A DNA stretch of 64,000 nt, taken from positions 122,302,958 through 122,366,957 of the forward strand of contig NC_063161.1 in the NCBI RefSeq assembly GCF_023159225.1, read 5' to 3'. Every line of letters starts with the position of its first letter. Position 1 is the stretch's first letter. Below are positions 54,737-64,000 of this stretch, piece by piece. The position numbers and the translations under genes were made by a program. Under the pieces are notes generated by a model. It was not told where the DNA came from. It was given only the letters and a program-made list of their open reading frames with translations, and did no database searches. The DNA comes from Perognathus longimembris pacificus (Eukaryota; Chordata; Mammalia; Rodentia; Heteromyidae).

Positions 54737-54810
<74 letters not shown>
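54737..54810. repeat. (AT)n microsatellite at an L1 tail
   Basis: A pure alternating TA run of about 37 units that takes the place of the L1 poly-A tail. Self-complementary, so prone to cruciform formation and to assembly error. Confidence 0.95.
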
Positions 54811-54813
<3 letters not shown>

Positions 54814-54877
54814 TGAGTCCCCAGCGGTACCTGGGTGTATGACTCTTTGAATCAGAAAAAAAAAAAAAAAAACCATT
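54811..54877 (+). other. Short unique block ending in A18
   Basis: Forty-seven bases of non-repeat text (GTGTGAGTCCCCAGCGG ... GAATCAG) and then about 18 A follow the (AT)n. It could be flanking DNA, another retro-insertion remnant or a 3' segment carried along with the L1. Confidence 0.4.
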
Positions 54878-55619
54878 TTGATTTCTCTATTAGCAGTCTT
54901 CCCAGGTTCAAAGTCACTCCTACTCTACAACTATAAAGTATAGCAATTAGATAATAAATTCATACCCTTTTATGATTTTTTATAATTAGTATTAATAAGC
55001 ATTGCTTTTCACATTACACAATTAGAGTTTTCTTCCCTCAAAAATATTATTCTATTTATTCCCAAGCAAAATTACATTAACCTAAATTTTGGAAAACTAT
55101 ACAGAAATTAATCACAGAACTTCTATTTAGAGAACAATGGCAAGAACTCAATTATCTAAACACTTGCAGAACTTTTCAAGTGTCAGAATAATAGACCAAA
55201 TATATTGAAATGGAACTGAGCCTTGAAATATTTAAGCTCCCACAGAATCACATAAAAATCAAAGGTTTTTAATAAACTTTTAATTTATAAAATCTCCTGA
55301 AGAATTAACAGCACATAAAATGGCCAAGTAACAAGATTGTCAGATAAATATAAAAGCAATTTTAAGAGATTTGCTATAGGGAAAAATATGCAGACCCTTA
55401 TGATATAGAAAAATAAGGACATTCTTGCTGATTAAAGTAATGGGCAAATATAACTCTTTGAAATAAAGGCACATTGAAGTTATAAAAAGTTAACCAATAT
55501 TGTGAAACAAATATGGTTGAATGTCTGGAAGACATATTTTCCTCCTTTCTTCTTGTCCTCTCTGTCACTTCTCATGATAAACATACCCTTTGGGTCAAAA
55601 AGGGTGATTTAAAGTCTGA
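54878..55619. other. Unrecognised AT-rich sequence
   Basis: No gene or assigned repeat seen. Confidence 0.45.
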
Positions 55620-55790
55620 CCCAGTCCTTTTGAGCAAGGCAGTTACTTTCTGAATCTTAATTCCTCAACAAAACAAGGGCAATGGCTCTCACATAGTTCT
55701 GTGTATTAAGCAAAAATAAGGAATGTAAATTCTTAGCATGTACCTTTGCCCATATCAGCACTCAATAACTAATGGCTACTATGCTATCAG
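55620..55790 (+). mobile_element. MIR
   Basis: GAGCAAGGCAGTTACTTTCTGAATC, TCAACAAAACAAGGGCAATG, CTCACATAGTTCTGTG, AATGTAAATTCTTAGCATG and CAGCACTCAATAAC follow the MIR order in plus orientation. Confidence 0.6.
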
Positions 55791-55946
55791 TTCATCCCTC
55801 ATTATTAGAAAATAGAAAATACACATATCTTATTTATCCATGGTTGTAAATGTGGCTCCTGGCCAATCCTTATGTCATTTAGTTGAACAGATCTAAAATA
55901 AATTCCATTAAACTAATTCCAATGTTTTGCACAATTATTTAATGAG

Positions 55947-55987
<41 letters not shown>
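55947..55987. repeat. (GATA)n microsatellite
   Basis: About ten GATA units. Confidence 0.95.
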
Positions 55988-56703
55988 CATACATGACCTA
56001 AAACACAAAGGAAGTTTGAAAAACACAGAATTAAACTGAAATATTGGCTCTTTTACTAATTACTTGCAACAAGGCAAAAGCAAAAACAATTAATTACAAA
56101 CTAGGTCACTTTGGAGATTCTCGAAATAAACTGGAAGTTTAAAAATCTTGTAACTCAAAATAGGATAAGATATTTTACACTAATTTTAATTTTTTTCATG
56201 AAAATTAAGGAAGCTTTCTGTCTTCAAATGCCTCATAGATTCCCTGGAGGAAAGGGGGAATCTTCACAACTTGAAAAACAAAGTTTCAGAGGAACAACAT
56301 TTGGTGACTATTTTCTAGAGAGCAGTTGCATCCCTAAAAGGTAGAGGTGAAAGTGAAGTCAAAATACATTTTATAATGTCATTACCTATAGGATTTAACA
56401 AGTATTGTCAGCTGGTGGGGGGGCAGAAGTGAATGCTTTGAGGAAAACAAGGTAAAATGAATTAGGGAAAAGAAACTCACTCCTACATTTTCTTCCATTA
56501 TTAATTCTTGTTTTACACTTTAAAATCAGTCATTCTTTGCTGTAATCAATACTGGATGATAATTATTCCTGTAGAACTAAGTCTTTTAACGTGACATGTA
56601 AGGAGATAGGAGATAGTAAGTACTGTGGTGAACTAAATTACAAATGTTCCCTGTCATGATAAGGAACCTTTATCCAGTTCCAAATTATTATCTCCATTAA
56701 AAA
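55988..56703. other. Unrecognised sequence
   Basis: No gene or assigned repeat seen; a 77-codon plus frame at 56111-56344 has no motif. Confidence 0.45.
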
Positions 56704-56715
56704 TCCATGAACTCA

Positions 56716-56813
56716 AAAGTAGAGCTTTATCTCCAAGTGGTAGTGCTGGCCTTGAGCAGAAGAACTCACTCAGGAACAGTGCCCAGGCCCTGAGTTCAAG
56801 CCCCATGATCAAC

Positions 56814-56852
<39 letters not shown>

Positions 56853-56868
56853 ACACACACACACACAC
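56716..56868 (+). mobile_element. Solo Geo SINE with (AC)n tail, 12-bp target duplication
   Basis: A Geo monomer (CCAAGTGGTAGTGCTGGCCTTGAGC, GTGCCCAGGCCCTGAG, GTTCAAGCCCCATGATC) is followed by ACAAAACACACAC... that becomes a (AC)n of about 27 units to 56868. The repeat TCCATGAACTCA flanks the whole at 56704-56715 and 56869-56880. The duplication encloses the microsatellite, so the (AC)n replaced the SINE's own A tail. The 12-bp repeat also shows that the Geo monomer can be inserted without a left partner, unless the 5' part was truncated. Confidence 0.9.
56814..56868. repeat. (AC)n microsatellite
   Basis: Pure apart from one AT unit near 56848; the tail of the Geo SINE. Confidence 0.95.
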
Positions 56869-56880
56869 TCCATGAACTCA

Positions 56881-58335
56881 GTATTACAGAATTTGTGATT
56901 CTGCTGCACACCAAAAAAACTAAAAATTTATATATTTTTTAAAAATCTGATTTTTCATTGGTCCAACTATTTCAATTGTTAAAAGCTAGCTATTAATTGT
57001 TAAAAGCTATTGTTCTACCAAGCTAGAAAAAATACATCTCTGTTATCTATAAGCCAAATTCACTCCCAAATCCTATTTTGTTGTCATCATCATAGAACTA
57101 TTGAGGATTATGAGTTGGAGAAAGGAACTGGGAGTTAAAAGCAGTCTACAGCCAGCTTAACTCAATTCTCTTTCCCTTATGCCCTACTAACGTAATTCCT
57201 TTTTAGAGACACTGTTAAGTTGTCTGAGATTCAATATATTGTAATAAGAATATATAGAGGTTCATGACAATTATTTCAGTTGAATAGCCGATAGGTCATT
57301 TACCAATTTCCATATTTTCTTGAGTTAAGAAAATTTAAAAAAAAGTAGGAAGCTAATACAACATTTGAAAAGTTAAGGAAAAAGTGAAATACAACAAGAA
57401 CATAAAAAACAATATAACTTGATTGAGAATAAGTCTGAAAAGTTAGAATCCTAAAGGCTCTTTTCATAGCATAAATATGGTATTTGATTCAATCTAATTA
57501 CCAAAACTACTATGGGACCCTATCCTGTAAATGGTGACGATTTTATGTGTCACAAATCACCCCTCAATACAAACTCCATCACAAACATCTATCACTGTTG
57601 ACAACTTTACAGCTTATACTTTGAATTATTTTCTCCTACCTTAGTTTTGCTTTATATCCAATAGCTAACTAGGTATTTCTGCCTAGATATCCAACTTCAT
57701 ATTCAAATTCCATTAGTTAAAATTGAGTTTTATGGTTTCTATCACCTTGATGTCTCCCTAATTCCCTAATCCAAGCTCATCTTTTTTTTTTCCTTCTGTT
57801 TTAGGCTTCCTCTATCTTCACTTGCCTCTATGGAATAATATATTTGCTCCTCAACATCTCTGGAATTCTTCTATCTAAAATCCACTAACTGACCTCAGGT
57901 AAAGTCCAATTGGTAGCCACCACTACAGGATCACTTGTGGTCTAAGCTCAGTTTACCACTCTACCCTCATCACTCCCCAATATTGCCTCGTAATCCTGCA
58001 TGCTATGATCATTCTGAAGTACCAATGCAACAGATAATGAACACCAGTACCTGTGGCTCATGTCTGGTGCTACAAGTCAGTGATATCTCAATTACATGAG
58101 AGAAAGTGAAAGAATAAATTTTCAAACAAAACTAACATGTTATGAACAGAAGATGGTAGTTCCTCTCTTCTACTTTCAATCTATTTGAACATTCAACCTC
58201 CATAACCTAACACTACCCAAATTACGCAGCTTATTGACTGAATTTATAGGCTTGGTTTTCAGGCAGGCCCAAGTATAAAGCTTTTCTCACCAATAGTATA
58301 AACTTACTTTCCAGTCTAGAATGTTGTTTTTATCT
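56881..58335. other. Unrecognised sequence
   Basis: No gene or assigned repeat seen. Confidence 0.45.
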
Positions 58336-58372
58336 CCCCCCCCACCCCACCCCCCCTTTTTTTTTTTTTTTA
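58336..58372. repeat. C-run followed by T-run
   Basis: Poly-C blocks (CCCCCCCCCACCCCACCCCCC) pass into about 15 T. The T run is the reversed A tail of the SINE on the right. Confidence 0.9.
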
Positions 58373-58780
58373 GTACTGAGGTCTAAACTAGAAGATTCAG
58401 GGGATTCATGCTTTCTAGGCAGGCACTCTACCTGTGAACCACAGCTCTAACCCCTTTTTGCTCTGGCAATTTCTGAGATATAGCCTCATTTTTCCCAGGC
58501 ACATACCTGCACCATAATTTGCTTATTTTAGGCTTCCTACAGTATTTCAGACACACACTAGCTTCTTCATTTGAGTTGGAGTCTCATGAACTTTCCTCTT
58601 ATCCCAGGCTGGCAACCTAAGCCTCCCACTCAGCTGATATCACAGGCACTAAGTGAGCCATCATGAGCTATTGTTTGAAAAAAATGATCTTGAATATATG
58701 TCTGAACTGGCCTGACCATGATCCTACCAATCTCAGCTTTTCAAATATCTCAATTACAGGCAGAAGTCACCAGCATCCAG
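58357..58780 (-). mobile_element. Old composite SINE (tRNA-like plus several 7SL-like units)
   Basis: Reversed tRNA-like unit: AGTACTGAGGTCTAAAC (B side) and CACTCTACCTGTGAACCACAGC (A side), 58373-58457. Then reversed 7SL-like units at about 58560-58670 (ATCCCAGGCTGGCAACC, GCCTCCCACTCAGCTGATATCACAGGC) and 58690-58780 (GCCTGACCATGATCC, CAATCTCAGC, AATTACAGGCAGAAG). This order mirrors the plus-strand element at 5.2 kb. Confidence 0.55.
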
Positions 58781-60377
58781 GTTTTTACTCTTTCTTGATG
58801 GTCTATTTGTTTGTCAAGATTTTACTTAAGTATTATTCCTACAACAAAAACATTCCTTCATGTGGTCTAAGATGATTCTCAGGAGAGCTTTCCTAACACC
58901 TCCTGCTTCCATCCATCAAAGGTTTCATATGAAGAAATCCAACCTGGCAGAGGGCTTTAAAGTTTCAATGACTGTTTGGAGAACAAAGGAAGAAAAAAAT
59001 GGCTATTTTGTATTTAATAAAAGCTAGTCATCAGATCAAATTATTCCATTTAATAAAGTGTTTGTCTTCTAGTGAAGGATGTCTACTTTGTCCCCCCACT
59101 ACAGTCAACATACCTCATTTCACCTTACTGAGCAAACAGAATCAAATTTTAGAGGACCCATAAACCTTTGTGTCATTATGGAGCTGGGAGATTATAAAGA
59201 CTAAACGCATGCCCTCGTGGTGCAATAGCATCCATGCATTTGATTTCAGTGTGGGCACTCAGTTGTTCACTTTGACCAGTGTTACTTACTTTATATCAGA
59301 AAAATGTTAGCATTTTATTTCAGTCGTCTTACAGCTCAATATTAGCTTGGTGATCACTGCCTGGAATGATCTTCATGCCTTAATGTCAGTCAACAATTAT
59401 AAACTCCTCATCATGTCACTAATTGGTATGCTCTACAAAAATCTCTGTAGAGATGCTAAGACACTAAACACTCCCTAGCCTCTGTAAGCTCTTGAGCACG
59501 TGTTCCCTAGAGACTGTCGCTGTCATAGGCACTTTGATCACTGGAGACCTTTGAGGCTCCTCCTCACCTTCAATGTGGCAAGGCTTTAACAGAGATACAA
59601 TAGTGTACCAAACTCGATGACATCTGTTGGATACTTATGAGGAAGCAAAATAAAGTGGGCAATTAAAAATCTATGAAGGTCGATTGATTTCCTCTACTAG
59701 CAATTATGCGTTCTAATTGTTAGCTGCAAGAGAAATTGGCATTTTACAAAGCCAATGATTGGCTAGGATTTTGTGCTTACTGAAGCTCTGTGGTCTTGGA
59801 GTTTGGGTTTGGATAACAACCAGGAGTTGAACACAATTCGAGAAGCTTCTCCAAAGCTTTTCATCTAGAAGCTGGCAGGAGAGCACACAAGGTTTCTGAC
59901 ATTTCTCCCATGCCAGCTAGGCTCGAACCCCACTGTAATCAAAATTCACAGTGTTCCAGAGACCTAGACTTTGGTTCTCATTAAAAACTCAACAGATAAA
60001 AAAAAAAAAAGGAAAAAAAAACAGTCCAGGAGGCCATCTAGCCAAACCTGTTCACACCACAGGGAAGGTTTGCATTGGGTTTTAGTTTTAAGTTAGCAGA
60101 CTAGGTAGGGACTCATTTTGAAGACTGATAAAAGACCGAGAGCCAGGTTTCATCTTCTGATTAATACAAAATTAAACAATCCCAAGATTTTGATCACTTA
60201 GCCTTAAAAATAATATATATGACAGATAATAAATAGCCATCCCTATCACACATAGCAGGATATACTGTGTTTGCCTTCAGGCTCTTGTGGACATTTCTCA
60301 GGCTCTGCTAATATCAGATAGTAAATCACAATTTCCTCCTAAAGCACTGCTACAAATTTCACCTCTTATTGAAATCA
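58781..60377. other. Unrecognised, mostly repeat-free sequence
   Basis: No gene or mobile element named. Bases 59640-59960 look unusually well mixed and repeat-free; see findings. A-runs lie at 60000-60020. Confidence 0.4.

Positions 60378-60378
<1 letters not shown>

Positions 60379-60410
<32 letters not shown>
60379..60410. repeat. (GT)n microsatellite
   Basis: About 15 GT units. Confidence 0.95.
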
Positions 60411-60412
<2 letters not shown>

Positions 60413-63102
60413 AATGCATGTGTGTATGTTTGCCTTCTTGGACAATACTTACTTGCTGCTCACATTTTCAGTAATAATCTCTCTTACCTATAAAAAAAAT
60501 CTTTGATGAAGTGAATTTGTGATTCATGTAAGCCTTGTAGTACATGAGCGTGGAAAGGAATTAGGAATTTATTCCAAGGATCATTAGTTGCATTTTAGTT
60601 AAACATAAGTCTCAGGAGAATAACAAAGTACTTTGCATTTTCTAAGTTTTTCTTTTTATTTTTAAATCAAGACTTGAAAATGAAAAGACTTTTGAAATAA
60701 CAAATAAACAACTTTTTAGGAAGTTAATGAGAATTCCAAGCAAGAACAAGGATGGTTATGCACAAAGTACCCATGACCAACCTGTTCACCTGACTTTAAT
60801 TGCTCTCCTATGTCCTCTTCCAGTTTCTGCCTTCTAATCTCCTCCCATACTCATTGACACTGCACTTCAAGCATAGTAAAAACTTCATCACTAGTTCCCC
60901 GAGGGTGGTTGTGCTCCCTACCTTTATAATTCCTCACAATGCATTGCAATTATTTGCTTCTGTAGATGTCCTTCTCAAAGAATGCCTTCTCCCCAAAGAC
61001 TAGGACTTAATTGTCTTTTCATTTCATAGCAGAGCACCTGGGTTGGTTTTTCTTTTTCTTTGCATATTCTAATGCTTATTTATACCTTGACACACTACAC
61101 AAGGATATTTTGAGGTACTTTATAAAGTTTACAATTTAAAGAAATAGAAGATAAAAGCATCAATGAAAATAGAACAGAGGAAAAATATGAGATGATAAAA
61201 TGATAAAAATATGAGATGAGATGAGATGATAAGTCAGTGCCCAGCATAGTTGCTAAAGTGTTACCAGTTAGGGACTCCACAGGCATTTGATACACACTCA
61301 AGTTGAATCCAGTAAGGAGTTTAACAAAGGGACTATTTGCAAAGATGTAGGGGGCTTAAGAATTCAGGGAGGATGGGTAAGGAGAGATGAATAGTAGAGT
61401 TGAGGTAGGTTAGCTACAGGAGAGGCAACCAATACCCTTTCCTAATCTGCAAAACACCCAGATGAGTTCAATCTCCTCATTAGTACCTCCCATAGTACCT
61501 ACTCCTTTTTGGTGATTACTGGTCAATTTGTGGTTAGAACTTCTCCCTATGGGTAGTTAAGTTTTACACCAGTTCTAACCATACTTAAGCACCTTCTCAG
61601 TCAACAGGTATATATTCTTAGCCCGACCAGTCTGAACAAACTCCTAGTTAAGGCTTCATACATCTTGATTGCATCTCCTATTTAAAATTACATTGTACAT
61701 GTATAGATCCCATCCAAAAATCTACTAAGTCATTATTGCTCATTTTAAGATCAGCCCACTACAATTATTGCTATGAACTCCCCCTGTACTTTCTTAGCTC
61801 TAGAAAGCTGGAATCTTGTTACCACATGCTGGAGCCCATCCTCTCCCTGGTTGATGATGTACTTTCCCTTTCTGTATTTAACCTTCTACTGTGACAGTTT
61901 ACTTTGGTTTGCGTTTTTGTTCAACTCTTTGTCAACGACACCAAGAATCTGGAGTCCTTACTTCCACAACCACCACGGATAACAGGGTACTTCCAAGAAC
62001 ATAAGGGGAAAAGCTCATTTGGGAATTTTTATCACTCTTACTCTTAGGGGAAAAAATGAGAAGATTATTAATAGTTCTCAGAGAAAGAACACTGTACAGA
62101 GCTGCCCTATAAGAACTGTACATATTTCAAAGGAAGTAACTAGTCTACAACATCCTAACTTACAAAGGGCTCAGGGAATCAAAACCTGGCCTCGTTCTTT
62201 TCTTGCCCTTAGGTTTCTCCCTGGTACCTCTCATGGGCCAAATCTAATAAAAGCTCAGAACAGAGAGGTCCTGAGCTAGAAGTTTATGGGCAAGGCCCAG
62301 GAGAATTAAACAGGGTATGAAACAAAAGACAGAGTAAGTAACACAGCAACAAATATATAGCTTTAGCTTCAAACTCAGTTCTGAACATACCAGATCCAGA
62401 ACAAAATAAGAGTATAATTAGTTCCAAATGCCTGTTCATCTGTCATGAGGAGTTTATCAGTGGCTTCTTAAAAGGCACAAACACTTGAGATAAATATCTC
62501 CTATGGGAGCCTCTCAGAGTGACTTTCATAGCTTCCTCCTGGTGGCATGCCTGTGGCACACCAAGGCCACTGTGAGCAGTTGAGAAGTGACTCTGCAAGA
62601 TTCCAGTAATGGCCTCATGATCAAGATGTAAATTTTAAAGAACTTAAAGGAGATGACAGATTGAATATGTATCTTTTATGTAGTTCATGCATATCAATAA
62701 TTTTTAACAAAGATTTTATAATAGATGAGCAGCTAATTAATATTGTCTGACAAAAACTAGGAGTAACAGGGGTGATAATAAACTTGTAGGTTTCTTTTAG
62801 CAAATGAATGGAAGGTACTCCAGTTCCTTCCCCAAATTTTAAGGTGATCCTAATTCACATCTGAATAGACAAGCAGAGTGAAACTGGTTCTAAACTCTGA
62901 ACATGACTCAACAAACATTTGTTATAAAGAGCAAGAACTTAGAGCAGAGGACCTATACTGAGTTTGAGCTTTTTACATATTCATTACCATACAGTAGACC
63001 AAAAAAGAAAACATTTACTTCTCAATATGTATCCTGACACAAACTCGTCATCTAATTCCTTGTTACAGTAAAAAGAGATAATCTCCCCTTTTGATAATTC
63101 AG
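60411..63102. other. Largely unrecognised sequence
   Basis: No gene supported. A short ATGAGATG/AGATGATAAA low-complexity run is at about 61185-61232. The pyrimidine-rich 60800-61000 part might be a decayed L2 but I cannot show it. Confidence 0.4.
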
Positions 63103-63195
63103 TCACTACCATCACCACCACCACCAGCACCACCACCACCACCACCACTATCACCATCATCACCGTCATCATCGTTGTCATCATCATCATCATGA
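63103..63195. repeat. (CAY)n trinucleotide repeat
   Basis: CAC units pass into CAT units with GTT and CGT interruptions. On the minus strand it gives runs of M, V and T codons, an artefact and not a gene. Confidence 0.95.
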
Positions 63196-63199
63196 TAGC

Positions 63200-63365
63200 T
63201 CCATGTTTTCAATTGTTTCCCAAGTGCTAGAAATTCTACTAAAATATTTACATATATAAACTCACTGAAATCTTACCTAAATATCACCAGCCTGCACATT
63301 ACAGGTAAGCAAACCACAGGACTTAGATATCGAAAGTCTTTTAAGTACCACATAATTGCAACACT
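63200..63365 (-). mobile_element. MIR fragment
   Basis: Reversed MIR order: TTTACATATATAAACTCACTGAAATCTTACC, then CACATTACAGGTAAGCAAACCACAGG and AGTCTTTTAAGTACC. Confidence 0.5.
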
Positions 63366-63779
63366 TGTGTAGCATGGCTAAGGCAAGTAGATTAGAAAAG
63401 CATTCCTGTGAAATGAGAATCTTGACAGAACCAAGAATAATTGCCCAACTAATACTTTTAGCTCAAACTGTGATTTCACAAAACATCTTTTCCTAAAAGA
63501 CATCAGAAAAAGAAGTATTCCAGTCCAAGAAAAGTGAAATGAAAAACACTGCATATAAATATTCTATATTATAATAATCATTATACACATTAGCCCATTA
63601 AAAGCTCCCAGAAAATACTCAATAAAGAATCCTTCTTTCTCATTCATTGTCTTCATTATACTAACTTTATTCCATCAGTGAATTTCATTTATTGTTTCAT
63701 ACTTGCTAAGATTAAAATTGTATCACTACAAAGAATTCCTGAGCAATTCAAGACCTAGTAGATCCACCATCCTTCCAAA
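63366..63779. other. Unrecognised sequence
   Basis: No gene or assigned repeat seen. Confidence 0.45.
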
Positions 63780-64000
63780 CCAACCTTTGGCTCTATAAGC
63801 CTGTAACCCTAGCTACTTGAAAGGCTGAGATCAGGAGGAACCTGATTCAAGACCAGGAACCTGATTCACAAAAGATAAATTCTCAAGAACCTTTCTCAAA
63901 CTATTGCTGGACATATTGTCATGGGCCTGTTACCCCAAACTGTGTAGGAGGCTGAAATGGGGGAGATTTCATTTCCAGGCCTGAAGGGCAGAAAAGTCTA
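63780..64000 (+). mobile_element. Old composite 7SL-like SINE, cut by the window end
   Basis: First unit: CTTTGGCTCTATAAGCCTGTAACCC, GCTACTTGAAAGGCTGAGATCAGGAGGAACC. A second unit starts at about 63905: GCTGGACATATTGTCATGGGCC, GTAGGAGGCTGAAATGGG. It matches the two-unit layout at 39139. It continues beyond the window. Confidence 0.6.

Noticed and set aside
62984..63193. Frame rich in M, V and T
   Set aside because: Produced by the CAY trinucleotide repeat read in reverse.

Overview
This window is nuclear DNA of a placental mammal, almost certainly a geomyoid rodent (kangaroo rat, pocket mouse or pocket gopher group). The main evidence is a set of dimeric SINEs. Their left half is an ID-like, tRNA-Ala-type monomer with exact Pol III A and B boxes; their right half matches the Geo monomer. 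This IDL-Geo architecture is known as a SINE of Geomyoidea. Ancient mammalian MIR and L2 pieces, 7SL/B1-like monomers and several generations of L1 agree with a rodent.

I see no host protein-coding gene, no exon I can defend, no functional tRNA or rRNA gene and no CRISPR array. The sequence is AT-rich intergenic or deep intronic DNA shaped by retrotransposition. The only long coding-like stretches are broken LINE-1 ORF2 copies.

Layout. 1-3.4 kb: unrecognised AT-rich sequence. 3.4-4.0 kb: old L1 tail. 4.5-6.4 kb: SINEs, a GC-richer segment and a 7SL-Geo SINE whose tail has become a (TTTC)n tract. 6.6-7.8 kb: ancient minus-strand L1 split by a solo LTR with a 6-bp target duplication. 8.1-12.9 kb: ancient plus-strand L1 hosting two SINEs and a young 5'-truncated L1. 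16.2-17.3 kb: inverted (twin-primed) L1. 17.9-22.5 kb: the longest L1, about 4.5 kb, holding the whole span of a degenerate ORF2. 23.6-25.1 kb: second inverted L1, with an IDL-Geo nested in it. 25-36 kb: old L1 3' ends, a MIR, microsatellites and long unrecognised stretches. 36-41 kb: L1 tails, IDL-Geo copies and an ancient L1 ORF2. 43-45 kb: L1 and an L2 split by a SINE. 47-53 kb: ancient L1, MIR and SINEs. 53.9-54.9 kb: third inverted L1, ending in a long (AT)n. 55-64 kb: mostly unrecognised sequence with MIR, microsatellites and old composite SINEs.

How the parts relate: L1 is the only enzyme source implied. Exact duplications of 9-15 bp, mostly starting with an A run, flank SINEs and L1s alike, as expected if SINEs borrow L1 endonuclease/reverse transcriptase. 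No L1 here is intact, so activity must have come from elsewhere. All calls come from reading by eye; repeat-family names beyond IDL-Geo, L1, L2 and MIR are deliberately generic.
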